Assembly: GCA_959347315.1 (NCBI GenBank)
Contig: OY365808.1
Coordinates: forward strand, 1,407,212-1,471,211
From: Bimastos eiseni
Taxonomy: Eukaryota; Annelida; Clitellata; Crassiclitellata; Lumbricidae
DNA length: 64,000 nt
Direction: 5' to 3'
In this document: piece by piece, positions 24,601 through 34,154 of the stretch
How positions within the stretch are numbered: the first letter of the stretch is position 1
Layout of the letters: each line of letters starts with the position of its first letter
The notes under the pieces: generated by a model
What the model was told of the DNA's origin: nothing
The model's input: only the letters and a program-made list of their open reading frames with translations
Database searches by the model: none
Made by a program: the position numbers and the translations under genes

Positions 24601-27398
24601 CTGGTTGGAAAAGAGATGAGTTTCCAGGTGGTGGAATATTCGCCTCCAGGGGGTCTCTGGGTTCGGATAAACCCTCTGCCGGGTCGTGAGACTATGCCTC
24701 TCGTTTATCTGTCGTTCACTGAAAAGTATCGATTGACTCCAGAGCCAAGGCCATCCAGGTCAGTTCAAAGTTCATTCATATACTTATCCACCAGTTCTGT
24801 TTGAGGTTTATTCATATCCGTTGTCTATATTAATCATTCATGTGATCATCATTTGTATGACCCAGTTGTTCTGACCTAGTTCTATGTGATTATGTTTCTA
24901 CAATTGGATGACCTGGTATTGTGACATAGTTCCCTGCTAAAGCATGTTGTCAACATTTGTATCCTGTGTTTGTTATATGAGATCAATTAAAAAAACAATT
25001 TTTATGGTTTATGGTTAGTTCCTGTTCGATTCCTTCTCCTCTGACTCCGGATTCTGCGGAGCCGGGTGAGCCGAAGTGGCGTAGAGTGACAATCAATGAT
25101 CTGCCTGTGCTTCAGCTCAAGAGCAAGCTTGAGGTTGAGGTGACGCTTCCTAAGAATCCAGCCGACTTCTGGTGCCACGACCTTGAGCAGAGTAGGTTGC
25201 CCTTGTCTCTGATTGACAGTATGTGTGTATGTGCGTGTGTTGTTTGTGTGTTTTTTGCTTGTATGTTTGTCTTGTTTTTGTTTGTTTACATGTTTTTATA
25301 TGTGTTTGTTTGTATGTATGTTTGTGTATATGTATCTTTTTGTTTTTCGGTATGGATTAGATTGTATTGTATTGGATTTAATTAAATTTTATTTGATTAA
25401 AGTCGTCTTCCATTGCTTGCTTTTCTAGTGGCTCATGTCGTAAAGCTACAGAATGCGTTGAAGCCAGATGCCTCTCCTCCACCCATCTCATTTCAGCCAG
25501 AAAAGGGAGACATTTGCTTCGGCTTTTACAAGAGTAAGACTTGTGAATAACCTGAAATTGCCTCGGCCGAATATCCCGTCTTTTGACGCTCTTCGCTTTG
25601 GCAAATAAAATGCAAACAAATAATACAGGAATTTTATGATTAATTATTTTTTATTAAGCACTCTGTACTTTATTATTTTCCAGAAAATCACGATTTGAAC
25701 GTCCGTATTTATTGATTATTTATGTCTAAAATGAGAAATTTGTTGGTCATTTATGACAAGTATATAAATTTATTTAAAACGTCCTTGTCATCTGTCAGCT
25801 GTCGATGGGAACATGTTGATTGGTTCAACGCGTGTGCGTGGGCCAACCACTGGTGACTCTTTTAGCTTACTTTGCACTCAGGCAAAATACTCATTAGTAA
25901 CATCATTTAGCCTAGTGCAGAGAGTGCCTCTCAGTAGATGTCGAGAACAGGCGCTATATAAATGTTCGATTACATTACAATAATAAGACTTTGTATCAAA
26001 CTGTGGCAAAGCCCGGACCAAAAGAATGAATGTTGTGTTTGATTTCGACGACTAATGCTGTTACTACATAAATGGGCATCACAAAGAATTTCTGCATAGA
26101 AATTCCCAGCCTACATTTTACTCTTCTCTGAAGTCTGTCTTCTTTAAGCCTTAGTTGGACTAGGAATGCCTCTGAGTAGAGCCCTTTAAAGGTGCTACAT
26201 TAAGTTTCATTGATTGATTGAAATGGATCATTGTTCTCTTTACATTGTCTGCACAGAATACAATGAGTGGTACCGAGTTGTGGTCTCGGAGAGGAAGCAC
26301 GACTCTGTCAATGTTCTGCTGATCGACTATGGCGAAAGCATTTCGATTGCTCCGAACCAGCTGCGACCTTTGCCCTTTGAACTGAGTCAACATCCGGCGA
26401 TGGCCTTCCAGTGCCAGTTGTCGGGTAAGATCGTTGAATTGTTTGTTGGAAACTGTTTCCTAAACAGTAGAATTCTGACGGTTGACCGAGTACAATCAGT
26501 TTATGAACGTGACTTTCTGTTGCTTTTTTCCTGTGTTTGTTCAGTTTCTTATCATATCATATCTTTAGATTTATATAGCACCTCTCACAGAATAACTGCT
26601 CATGGATGCTATCAGCACAGAAATCCCGGGATAAGGAAACGTCTTAGTGATGGAGGAAAGTCATTCCTGGTAGATGGACCCACAACAGCAAATGCTCAGT
26701 ACTGTGCCAAGGCAGTCCTAGGCACAAAAAGACCAGGATGATCAACAGTGCGCAAGTAATGAGATTTTTATGCAGCAAACGGCTTTCAGAAATAGTCGAA
26801 GAGATGGATCTTGTATTGGGTATGCGCAGTGATAGGAATCCAATGCAAGACTTCAAGCATATATGTTGAGATATGAGCAAAGATTAATAATCATTGGTTT
26901 TGTTATATTTGATTAGATTATATTGTATTGTATCTACAAATTTCTATAGCACCTCCCACAGTACAGCCTAATCAGAGTAAAGCCTTGCAGAAAAAGATTA
27001 ACTTTAAGAATGCGAACAGAATCAGTAGCACTCGCAGTTAAACTAAAAGGACGAGTGAGAAAGGAATATCATTCCAAGGCAAAGGGCAACCGATGATGCA
27101 TAGGTGTGGTTTAGGCGGAAACCGTCCAAGCTATGAAGAAGCCATTTCGGTCTATAGATACTTGTGTCATTTACAAACTGAATTGTTGATTTCCTTTCCA
27201 GTTTGGAGTTCCCTGCAGACGTCCTCCATCGACATTGTTCCGCATTTCCAGGATCTCGTCCAAAACAAAGTCATCTCATGCAAGATCCTTAGCAGAAACG
27301 CATCCACCATGATGCACTCCGTCATCCTCAGCGACTTCCACTCCAAACAGTCGATCACCAGCATTCTGATCGATGCGATCGAGAAGAATGGATTCTGA
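12660..27398 (+). CDS. RRM-MYND-Tudor-Tudor protein, Vreteno/TDRD1-like piRNA-pathway factor
   Basis: Twenty exons join with every phase matching: 12660-12667, 13532-13636, 14489-14549, 15051-15139, 15781-15892, 16327-16430, 16912-17162, 18185-18325, 18986-19085, 19859-19913, 20287-20352, 21777-21875, 22243-22470, 22902-23079, 23842-23926, 24387-24758, 25019-25191, 25429-25533, 26257-26424 and 27202-27398; 898 residues. RRM at about 46-121 (RNP2-like LFITNIP, RNP1-like LGFVKTF). MYND zinc finger with ligands C284, C287, C295, C298, C303, C307, H315 and C319. First extended Tudor core at about 415-465 with an intact DYGN (448-451). Proline/serine linker at about 565-600 with NQLPSS repeats. 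Second extended Tudor at about 690-890, where DYGN reads DYGE. Tudor domains of this family bind symmetrically dimethylated arginine of PIWI proteins in germline granules; Drosophila Vreteno has the same domain order and acts in piRNA biogenesis. Function here is inferred by architecture. Exon 15 may instead end at 23887 (885 residues). Confidence 0.9.
12793..13500 (-). mobile_element. Two diverged copies of the TAGGGATGA MITE family
   Basis: In intron 1 of the Tudor gene. Copies starting near 12796 ('ggttgaaccgagtgtaaatt') and 13050 ('ggatgaaccgaggttgaatt') carry the same sequence order as the reverse strand of the element at 280-641, including 'agtttgcacagttttcatga'. The second appears to end near 13475 ('ggttcaaccctacc'). 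Target duplications are not recognisable. Confidence 0.6.
13835..14095 (-). mobile_element. LINE 3' fragment, RT C-terminal region
   Basis: The reverse strand translates to WLPIQQRSSSRIATLVWQCL and then CRALHSSAKGELLVSR. This is the 'LHWLPV-QRI-YKI...C..L' and 'LRS-..G-LLVPR' tail of CR1/L2-type elements. Lies in intron 2 of the Tudor gene. Confidence 0.7.
14845..14990 (+). mobile_element. Fragment of the TAGGGATGA MITE family
   Basis: Contains 'gtgcaaactgccag', 'aatcaagagaatgagacttt' and 'aggaaattgacgcttggttt', matching the right half of the element at 280-641. Intron 3 of the Tudor gene. Confidence 0.6.
15296..15373 (+). mobile_element. LINE 3' tail (L2-like)
   Basis: Reads 'gtgcctctgaatggttatct', then 'tgaagagg', 'tatataaattgcat' and GATT repeats. 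This is nearly the same as the end of the long LINE copy at 52.3-54.15 kb. Confidence 0.7.
17270..17480 (+). mobile_element. Probable LINE 3' fragment
   Basis: LVPQARTAMTQ and the following FDIVVPSTCNDLP resemble the '[14 protein letters not shown]...LWN-LP' end of the LINE family seen at 54.9 kb. It ends with 'agaggacttctgaatggcta'. Short and diverged. Confidence 0.45.
17658..17783. repeat. 24-bp tandem repeat, about five copies
   Basis: The unit 'atggccagatggatatacaa' plus 'acat' is repeated about five times, with a CATATG palindrome at most junctions. It lies in intron 7 of the Tudor gene, followed by AGAC-rich sequence. Confidence 0.85.
17955..18010 (+). mobile_element. LINE 3' tail fragment
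   Basis: The sequence 'agcgttcctgaatagtagcc' followed by 'tttcaggtgcactatataaa' is a diverged L2-type tail. Confidence 0.5.
18415..18840. repeat. GAT/AAT-rich simple-sequence region
   Basis: Over 400 bases of imperfect GATAAT, GATGAT and AATAAT repeats in intron 8 of the Tudor gene. Confidence 0.8.
19095..19265. repeat. AAT-rich simple-sequence region
   Basis: Imperfect AATAATAAT runs directly after the MYND exon, in intron 9. Confidence 0.75.
19440..19780. repeat. Low-complexity ACAAATAA-type tract
   Basis: About 340 bases built from 'cacaaataa', 'acataa' and 'acacaa' variants, very poor in T-runs and G. In intron 9 of the Tudor gene. Confidence 0.6.
20585..21478. mobile_element. Composite of two hAT-type MITEs
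   Basis: The left part starts 'aaggctgtcaacgggtaccc' and matches the complete element at 28419-28701, including its internal duplication (two segments ending near 20695 and 20796). Instead of the matching right end, it runs into a different sequence that finishes with 'gattaatcggtacagctcta', the end of another hAT-like family. The two ends do not pair, so this is a nested or chimeric insertion in intron 11 of the Tudor gene. Confidence 0.6.
23165..23490 (-). mobile_element. Diverged copy of the TAGGGATGA MITE family
   Basis: Starts 'ataggaatgatcccagtgtc' and continues 'aatttcctactgagtaccga', following the reverse strand of the element at 280-641. In intron 14 of the Tudor gene. Confidence 0.55.
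23935..24170 (+). mobile_element. LINE 3' fragment
   Basis: Matches the end of the copy at 54.9-55.3 kb: 'ttgtactagaacagctgtat', 'ctctctctagaatgc', 'ctcatcctctttcgctt', then 'gtgcttctgaacggttcacc'. Intron 15 of the Tudor gene. Confidence 0.65.
25915..25980 (+). mobile_element. LINE 3' tail
   Basis: 'gagagtgcctctcagtagat', then 'aggcgctatataaatgttcg'. Typical end of the L2-like family. Intron 18 of the Tudor gene. Confidence 0.65.
26157..26220 (+). mobile_element. LINE 3' tail next to a coding exon
   Basis: 'ggaatgcctctgagtagagc', a degenerate 'ggtgctacattaag' and a GATT tail, ending about 37 bases before the exon at 26257. Confidence 0.6.
26548..27095 (-). mobile_element. Two reverse-strand LINE/SINE 3' fragments
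   Basis: 'atttatatagcacctctcac' near 26570 and 'tctatagcacctcccacagt' near 26943 are reverse complements of the usual tail. Adjoining sequence ('ggaggaaagtcattcc', 'caacagcaaatgctc') recurs at 56.5 kb. Last intron of the Tudor gene. Confidence 0.6.
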
Positions 27399-27648
27399 TC
27401 ACCCGAATCGAGACTCTTGTATTCCACGTTGAGCGACTCTGACAAGGTCTTAGTGACGCGAATTACGCAAGGCAGATAGTTTTGCTTACGTTGTTTGGCG
27501 AGATTTTATTCGCGGTAACGAGGTGTTGAGTTGTGACGAAGGTAAACACTTTAGCAATGAGTGTTAAATGCAGCTAAGATACCAAAACACTTTGTTGTTA
27601 AAGTGTGAAGTTGTTGGTGGTAATGTTACTTGTATATGGCTAATGATA

Positions 27649-27926
27649 CAGTGGTGGAAATAATTATTTCATCACCCTTCAAAAAGCTGAAAATCGGTTT
27701 AATACGATAAAGACAGTTTTTTTTATTAATGTCACTCAAATTATTTTGCAAATAAGCATAAAATCAGTCATTTACATAATTTACATATTTAAGGAATGTT
27801 TGTTGGTCGATACAAGGACGAAAATAAGAATTCACTGTTTCTGCTCAATATGTCATAATAATAATTTCATTGTATACCACCTCTGGCTCTAATCATTGGG
27901 TGATGCAACAATTATTTCCACCGCTA
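27649..27926. mobile_element. Tc1/mariner-type MITE, 278 bp
   Basis: The ends CAGTGGTGGAAATAATTATT and 'acaattatttccaccgcta' are imperfect inverted repeats, and the element is flanked by TA on each side (27647-27648 and 27927-27928), the standard Tc1/mariner target duplication. It starts 251 bases after the Tudor stop codon, so it may lie in that gene's 3' untranslated region. Confidence 0.7.
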
Positions 27927-27928
27927 TA

Positions 27929-28410
27929 GGAGTGCAGAGGCAAGTTTGTTGCTCTTTTTCGTCTCAATGTTTAGTTTGTGGTGGAATGTCTAAGTTGCTG
28001 GGACTAGGTGCAAGTTGAGATGTAAGGAGGGTTGAGTCAGTGTCTGCTGCTTTTTCTAGCAGTTATTTGTGCATTTTATATCTTGAAGCCCAAAAGGGGA
28101 TGGGGTGAGGATGGAATTCTGCTGTTTTTTTTAGTTTAGTTAGATTTGACCAATGTGAAGTTGTCATGGTGTTCATTTTATTTGTTGAAGTTGTTTCTTT
28201 GTAAGGAGATGCGTTTCATTCTGAAGGTGTATTTTTCGAAACGCTGTAGCTGATGTCGGGCGGTTTGTTTATGTGTGATAAACAGGGCAAGTAAATGTAT
28301 AGGGGTGATGGTTGGAATGGCAAAGGGTGATTGTTGCAATGAAAATTAACATTTGGGGCTGAAAATTGACTTAGAAATTTGTAGGAGCACAGTATGGGTA
28401 AAAACTTTAT
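27929..28410. other. Downstream of the Tudor gene, nothing recognised
   Basis: Unique T/G-rich sequence between two MITEs. No open frame with coding character. Confidence 0.45.
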
Positions 28411-28418
28411 ATTGCTAG

Positions 28419-28701
28419 TAAGGCTGTCAACGTGTACTCGGGTACCCAGGTAATAAAATCGGTTTTTGGGTTCCCAAGATTTCGTAAAAAATGCGCGATT
28501 TTACCTGAACATATGTTAGAAATATTCTGTTGGTCATATTGGCGGACTGCCCAGGCAATGAAATCGGTTCTCGGGTGCCCGACATTCCGTAAAAATGCGC
28601 AATTCCCTACATTTCCTAACAAAATATCCGCGTGGTCGAGTACCCGCTCCGCCGGTCAATGAGTACCCAGGTCGTGATTTCAACATTTTTTGACAGCCTT
28701 A
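28419..28701. mobile_element. Complete hAT-type MITE with perfect target duplication
   Basis: The ends TAAGGCTGTCAA and TTGACAGCCTTA are perfect inverted repeats. The 8-bp target duplication attgctag is exact (28411-28418 and 28702-28709). Inside, a segment around 'aatcggttctcgggt' and 'gtaaaaatgcgc' is present twice. A relative lies at 20585. Confidence 0.88.
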
Positions 28702-29188
28702 ATTGCTAGTGTTGCATTGTGGAGGTGAGATTTTTTGTTCTTTTGCTTGAGTGTATGTCTGCTCTTCGATATCAATTCCATTCTCTACATTTTTATGTGA
28801 GGCGAATCTGCTCAACTTTGTTCCTTGGCATCTTATATTTTTCCCATCCTGCTTTATTATGCATGACGAATCTGCTTAATTTGCATACGCAGAGGGTAAA
28901 CTTATGGTTTAGATATTGTCTTCCTGTTCGTAAAGACATTTGGCATCATGTAGGGTAGCACATAGTGTAACTCTGTTCTTTGAATGGTGCTTTATAAATT
29001 CCAATAAACTGGTCAAGAGAACAGCTTTTTATTGAGCAAATTGATTGATTGCTTGAAGCCCAGATCTACTAACCTTGTAACATATAACTAGTGCAATAAT
29101 TAAGGAACAATTAATTAATTGATTGATAAGTAAATTGCTTGATGAATATATGGATTGTTAGAATTGATTGAGCTATTGCTTTATAAAT

Positions 29189-29706
29189 CGGGTTGCCAAC
29201 TCTGAACAAACCCATTCAGAGACATTTCCCAGTTCCATCTATGGCGAGATAAATCCACGACATACCAAACCGTTGAAACTGGACAAACCCTTGAAGTTTC
29301 TCTCATTCCATTGTGCTAATGAAGTTTTGAATTTTGAATGATGTTCGAGATTTTCCAGTCCTTGATTGAAAGTCAAATAGTCGAAACACTTATGATTAAA
29401 TTATGATTATAAACACTGAGAATTAAGATGTTCTCTTATATATTATTATATAATACGATCGTGTCATTGTAAAGTGCCCTTGTAGTGGCATGGCTGCGTT
29501 ACGGCGCTTTAGAAATCGTCCGTTTAATAATAATAATAATAATAATAGTATTGCTCATGTTGCTTGTATTTGGATAATGTCATTGAATCACATAATATTT
29601 TTTAAATGCTTACCTATTCCGGGACATAATAAGCATTGCCCAGGATACGGGATGGCATAGGTCGATTCCTGGACTGTCCCAGGCATTCTGTTGGTTGGCA
29701 ACCCTA
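29189..29706. mobile_element. hAT-like element with GGGTTGCCAAC ends
   Basis: 'gggttgccaac' at the left and 'gttggcaaccct' at the right are inverted repeats about 518 bases apart. No target duplication is clear. It carries an inner insertion ending in an AAT microsatellite (29525-29548), itself a SINE/LINE tail ('ggcgctttagaaatcgt'). Confidence 0.55.
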
Positions 29707-30079
29707 GATACAGAGTGCGGTGTGGGTGTTCAAACCCCTTGAGATTGTCTGCTGTGTAGGTATTTTGGGCTGAGACATCTTCCTTTTCTGCCTTATCATT
29801 GGATAGTACCAACGATATTCTGTCCCATATGACGTGTGAACTCATGAACTTTGGAAGGCAGGCAATATCAAATGCATTTTGCATTATGAGTAATTATGAT
29901 CTTGCATATGGAAAGGTTGAATAGATATGTGCACTTTTCTGGAGTGACCATAATATGGCCTCGATCCTGCTCATATTTCAACGAAAAGGGTAAAATCTTG
30001 CAATTGGAATTTATGTCATTTGAGGTACCCATGTACAAACCATGGCTTTGGCAACTGTACGATATCGGTTCCTGGACCA

Positions 30080-30480
30080 GGTTCTGCGTTCTGCCGCAGG
30101 TCTTGTTGGGCGCATTCTGAAATTTGGCCGTCTGTGGCTATGTGAAGGATGTGCTCCTCCAACAGCGAATCTCGTACCGTATCGTCTCTTTGGTATGGCG
30201 GTCCTTGTTGGGTCTCACCCTTTCCTACAATCTTCACGATCTCTGATCTCTTCACGATCTCTGTTGCTCTACTTTGAGTGTACCAGATCGCTGCTCTCTC
30301 TGCTCTACTGAGCAAGGCCTGCTCATTGTCCCATTTGCCGTACAACTACTAAAAAAATTGTGCCTTCTCAGTGGTTGGCCCTTCACTCTGGAACATGCTC
30401 CCATTGGGGTTCATTCAGACTTTTACACTCGCTTTAAAACTGTTCTTTTCAACCGTGCTATTTGTTTTATGAGTTGATTT
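30080..30480 (+). mobile_element. LINE 3' fragment
   Basis: Frames include LEHAPIGVHSDFYTRFKTVL and then FNRAICF, the end of a CR1/L2-type ORF2 (LWN-LP..VR...F...LKT-LF-RA). Several frameshifts. A separate short tail lies at 30755-30805 ('gcgcctctgagtagatatct'). Confidence 0.6.
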
Positions 30481-31067
30481 GGTTAAATGCTTCACTCATT
30501 TGAATGGGTGCCATCATCATTTGAGTTGCCCATGTACGAGGGTTACTGTATGATGTCAATGTTTCTAATTTTAAATGTATTGATTGTGTGAAATCCTTAC
30601 CCTAATTGCAATTGGTGCGATGCCATTTACTGTTGAATGCTTGAATACAACTGAGGATATTGTTACAGAAATGATGTTAACATCGTAATGAAAGCTTATG
30701 CCTAAAAATGCATTGTCTGCATTTTACTCTTCTTTGAAATCCGTATACTGGTGCGCCTCTGAGTAGATATCTTGAAGGATCGACATTGATTGATTGGTTG
30801 ATTATGTTACTGGTCACTTGATCAAATGCTTTTGGCATTGCAAAGTTATGCAAAAATTGGGAGACCCATGCAGATTGTCAGTAAAATGTTGGTACTTACG
30901 AATATCATGCCTACTCTTCAACCATCGATATATGAGTATCCAGGGCAAGTCGGAAGGGTTTGTGCCTCAGCCGATCAACCCTCCAACCTTGTAATTCTGT
31001 TGAGAATTCTGAAAGAGTGCTTTGTACTTGTGCTAAGTGGGAGTTATGTAATCATAATCTCAAAATG

Positions 31068-31145
31068 TCTGCAGCGCCCAAAAGGGGAAGTCGCGGGAAC
31101 CAGCTTATTCACAGGCGCTTAATCAAAACAAAATCGATAGGTTGA
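31068..31145 (+). mobile_element. SINE-like repeat copy
   Basis: 'gaaccagcttattcacaggc' and 'gcttaatcaaaac' are shared with copies at 33333 and 42261. Confidence 0.5.
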
Positions 31146-31942
31146 GGTCAGAATCCAGAGAGTCAGGCAGACATTCAGACAGCTAAGGTGGATGGTGTTT
31201 ATAGTTGAAATGTTGAGGGAGGTAGGGGTTATGGATCAGTATATAGGGTTATGGATCAGGATAGTATTTACAAAAAGCAATGTTTTCAGTATTGAATGCA
31301 GAACTTTTGAGGTTTTGTTGAGTTCTTAGGATAAATCAGGTAATTGGTGTAATAATACTGAGGAGTTTGTTCCACAAAATGTCCAGGGAGTGATTTGCAA
31401 TTTTAGTTATGTTGTATGTTTTGGGCATTTCTTTGTCATGTATGTAGGTGAGTTACTTTTATTCTTTTAAAATGTGCCCAGACTAGTTAAGAATTAGTTA
31501 AGGAGGTCAGATGAATTGATCCTGACTAGTTATGAATTAGTTAGGTCAGGTTAAAGTTTAGGAGGTAGTTCACTCCGAGTTCCAGTGTCAAGATGTTTTC
31601 AGAGTATTTGATCAAAATTCGGATCATGGTGTAAATTGGTTATTATCTGTTGATTTTATTAGTTATTGTTTTTATTTGTTTAGTATTGTCTTAATTTTCT
31701 CTCGAATTTGAGGCGATTTCGTTTGCTACCTCCTTTCCATAACTAAATATATTTACTGATTTATTAGTTTTATGATTTCGTTGCTAATTTATATCAAACA
31801 TTCTTTGATATGGTTTTAAATGTAAAATAAAACACGAAAAAATGTTCGGTAAAGACCAAAGAAGTTTTAACGCGTTTCTGTTGTTGTCAGCTCTTTTTCT
31901 GGTCATTTTATCCATTTGGTTAGTATTGCACAGGCTTGTCTA

Positions 31943-32095
31943 TGGGGTGGTACATAGTGGCCAACTGGTCAGAGCAACGATGCATAGCACGAAAAGTACG
32001 GGTTCGACCCTCGCCCACAGTTGTTGATGTCTACTGTAGGGACCTTGTGCAAGTCGTGGAGTTAAAGTTGCTCAGTGATTGTAGTTCATAATAAA
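31943..32095 (+). mobile_element. tRNA-derived SINE
   Basis: Contains an A-box-like 'tagtggccaactgg' and a B box 'gggttcgaccc' spaced as in a tRNA, but without a paired acceptor stem. A SINE body follows ('gggaccttgtgcaagtcgtg'). It is therefore a SINE head, not a functional tRNA gene. Confidence 0.6.
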
Positions 32096-32639
32096 TGGTA
32101 AATTAAGCTTTTGAGCGCTGCTGTGTATATCTGGAACTTTGTTTATGGTATCGAATCTCCCCAGAAACCTGTGTGTAACTTGCAAAATTATGATTTCATC
32201 AGAATGGTTATCTACCATTATATCAAGGGATGCACTGTTTGTCTTGTACTGCTTCCAACTAAGTTCATGAATGAATTAAGAATTATTAATTGATACTTAT
32301 CTGGATAATTCAGAAGTTCTCAAGCTTTCCATGTAGATCCCTCTTTTGTTTAGAAAGGAAGCGTGTCTCCCGATCGTATTAACTTGATTTGATTAAACAC
32401 GTTTTATATGTTAGAAGCGGTTCATTATTCATGTTTCATACAAGATTCTTACAAATCGTCAGATCTTGAATAATCGTAAACTATTAACACGTTAGCAAAG
32501 TGCTCTAAAAATGACTGGGAAACCAGTGCAGTGAGTCGTTAAATTGTAAACAGCCAATGTCTTTGGCAGCTAGATAGAAATTGTCCTTTCACTTTGATCT
32601 CACATCTAATTGATACATCTTCAGTCTTAATTGTTTTTG

Positions 32640-32960
32640 GATCAGATGGCAATGCTTGCCCCGAAATATCTGGTTGACGTAATACTTCGGCCTCATTCAG
32701 TTTCCTCCCTCCATCCACCTTGTTCGTCCATAGACTAGACCTCTTGGTTCCTCATACTAGAACTGCTATGGCTCAGTCTCAATCCTATGCTTCAATTTTT
32801 TTTCTCTTTTTAGAATGCGCTTCCTCCTTTTGTTCCATATGTAATTCTATCTGGCAGTTTCCTTTCCTCTTGCTTTTCTCAAAGTCTGCTTCTTTTTGTG
32901 AGTACTGCGCACTGCACCGGCGAAGCCTCTGAATGGTTGTACAAATGTTTAAATACAATA
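32640..32960 (+). mobile_element. LINE 3' fragment
   Basis: Translates in broken frames to 'LVDVILRPHSVSSLHP' and '[19 protein letters not shown]', matching the copy at 54.9 kb, then a tail with 'cgaagcctctgaatggttgt'. Confidence 0.7.
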
Positions 32961-34138
32961 CAGAAGTATACAAAAGTGTGAGCGACTCTGACAGCATTCT
33001 AACACAGTTAAATGCTATGAACGGGTGCTATATGAAATTTCCAATACCCTGTACATTTATAAATATGTTCAGGTTAGGCAGGCCTTATATAAACATGCTA
33101 TGCTTTATGGAATAGCTTGGTCAATGTTCATGACAGGTGCTACATGATGATGCTCCACTAAATACACCATACAGTGTCTCGATTCTTCAAGCAAGAAGTG
33201 GTAATAGGGGTAAGTACAACCACTTCATTTTGGGGCACATAACCACAACCAACCCTTTTTATTGAGTGTCCCTACTGATGAAAAAATTACATAAATAAAC
33301 AGGTATATAGAAGTAAAAAATTCAGCAGAGGCATCGTAATCGTAATCTCCAAATTTCTAAATCGCCACTTGAAAGCCAAGTGCAGAGCACAAGCTTATTC
33401 ACAGGCATATGGAAGAAAAACTCCAACACTTTGATCCCATTTTAATGTCATTGAAATATTTATACAACCGTTTTTTTAAGCAATACGTTGCATTAGGCCG
33501 TGGCGATAAGATCCTCTTTAACATACCAGTAACTGAAAAGTAATTAGAAATTCTGTTGCTAATGCATCACGAACTTGAACCAAAATCCCGGCATAGACCG
33601 CTATACAATTCATTTGACCACTATACACCTTTACGACCATTAATGCAGGAAAATAAGAAAGTGGTCTCTTGCCAAGTTGCTCTAAGAAACCCTCCATGAA
33701 ACGTTTGGCACAGTTTCCCAAGGGTCACTAATCTCACATGATCCTTCAAAGGTTCCCACAATATGACCCTCTAATTGATAAAAATAAATAATTACTAAAC
33801 TATATTATTTCAGTTTGTCCAATCCTCCCATAGAAAGTCTTCTTTCTTTCACACTGTGGAATTTGCCATTTGCTACTACCAGCTTTATACAAAAGGTAAG
33901 ATTTGCAGTAAAATAAAATTTCTTGTACGTTGCCTAAAACGTGTTTTGTGAATTGTACAGAACTTATAAATAGTTTGACGTCTGCTTAGAATATCGGAAT
34001 GTCAAATGGCCAGTTCTGGCTTCCTGGGAAAAGTTATATTCTTTGGAGAAACCCAGTACTTGTCGATTGTTGATAAAACACGTAGAATGATTTGTGCAGA
34101 ATGTACACAGAGGGTTCAGATGGATTGACGATGTCTGC
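32961..34138. other. Sequence 3' of the V-ATPase gene
   Basis: No gene recognised. It includes the SINE-like copy at 33333-33413 and, next to the V-ATPase stop codon, a partial duplicate of its last exon. The V-ATPase 3' untranslated region (reverse strand) must lie here. Confidence 0.45.
33333..33413 (+). mobile_element. SINE-like repeat copy
   Basis: 'atcgtaatcgtaatctcc', 'aaatttctaa', then 'agcttattcacaggc'. Same family as the copy at 42261-42363. Confidence 0.55.
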
Positions 34139-34154
34139 TTAGAATATCGGAATG
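33981..34154. repeat. Local duplication of the end of V-ATPase exon 8
   Basis: The 23-base stretch beginning 'gtctgcttagaatatcgg' occurs at 34132-34154, across the V-ATPase stop codon, and again at 33981-34003. The copies are 151 bases apart, in direct orientation. Confidence 0.85.

Larger units (their letters stand above)
30481..32640. other. Intergenic, repeat debris only
   Basis: No gene recognised. Contains a LINE tail at 30755-30805, two SINE-like copies (listed separately) and otherwise unassigned AT-rich sequence. Confidence 0.45.

Noticed and set aside
31943..32025. Possible tRNA gene
   Set aside because: A and B boxes are present but the acceptor stem does not pair and a SINE body follows.
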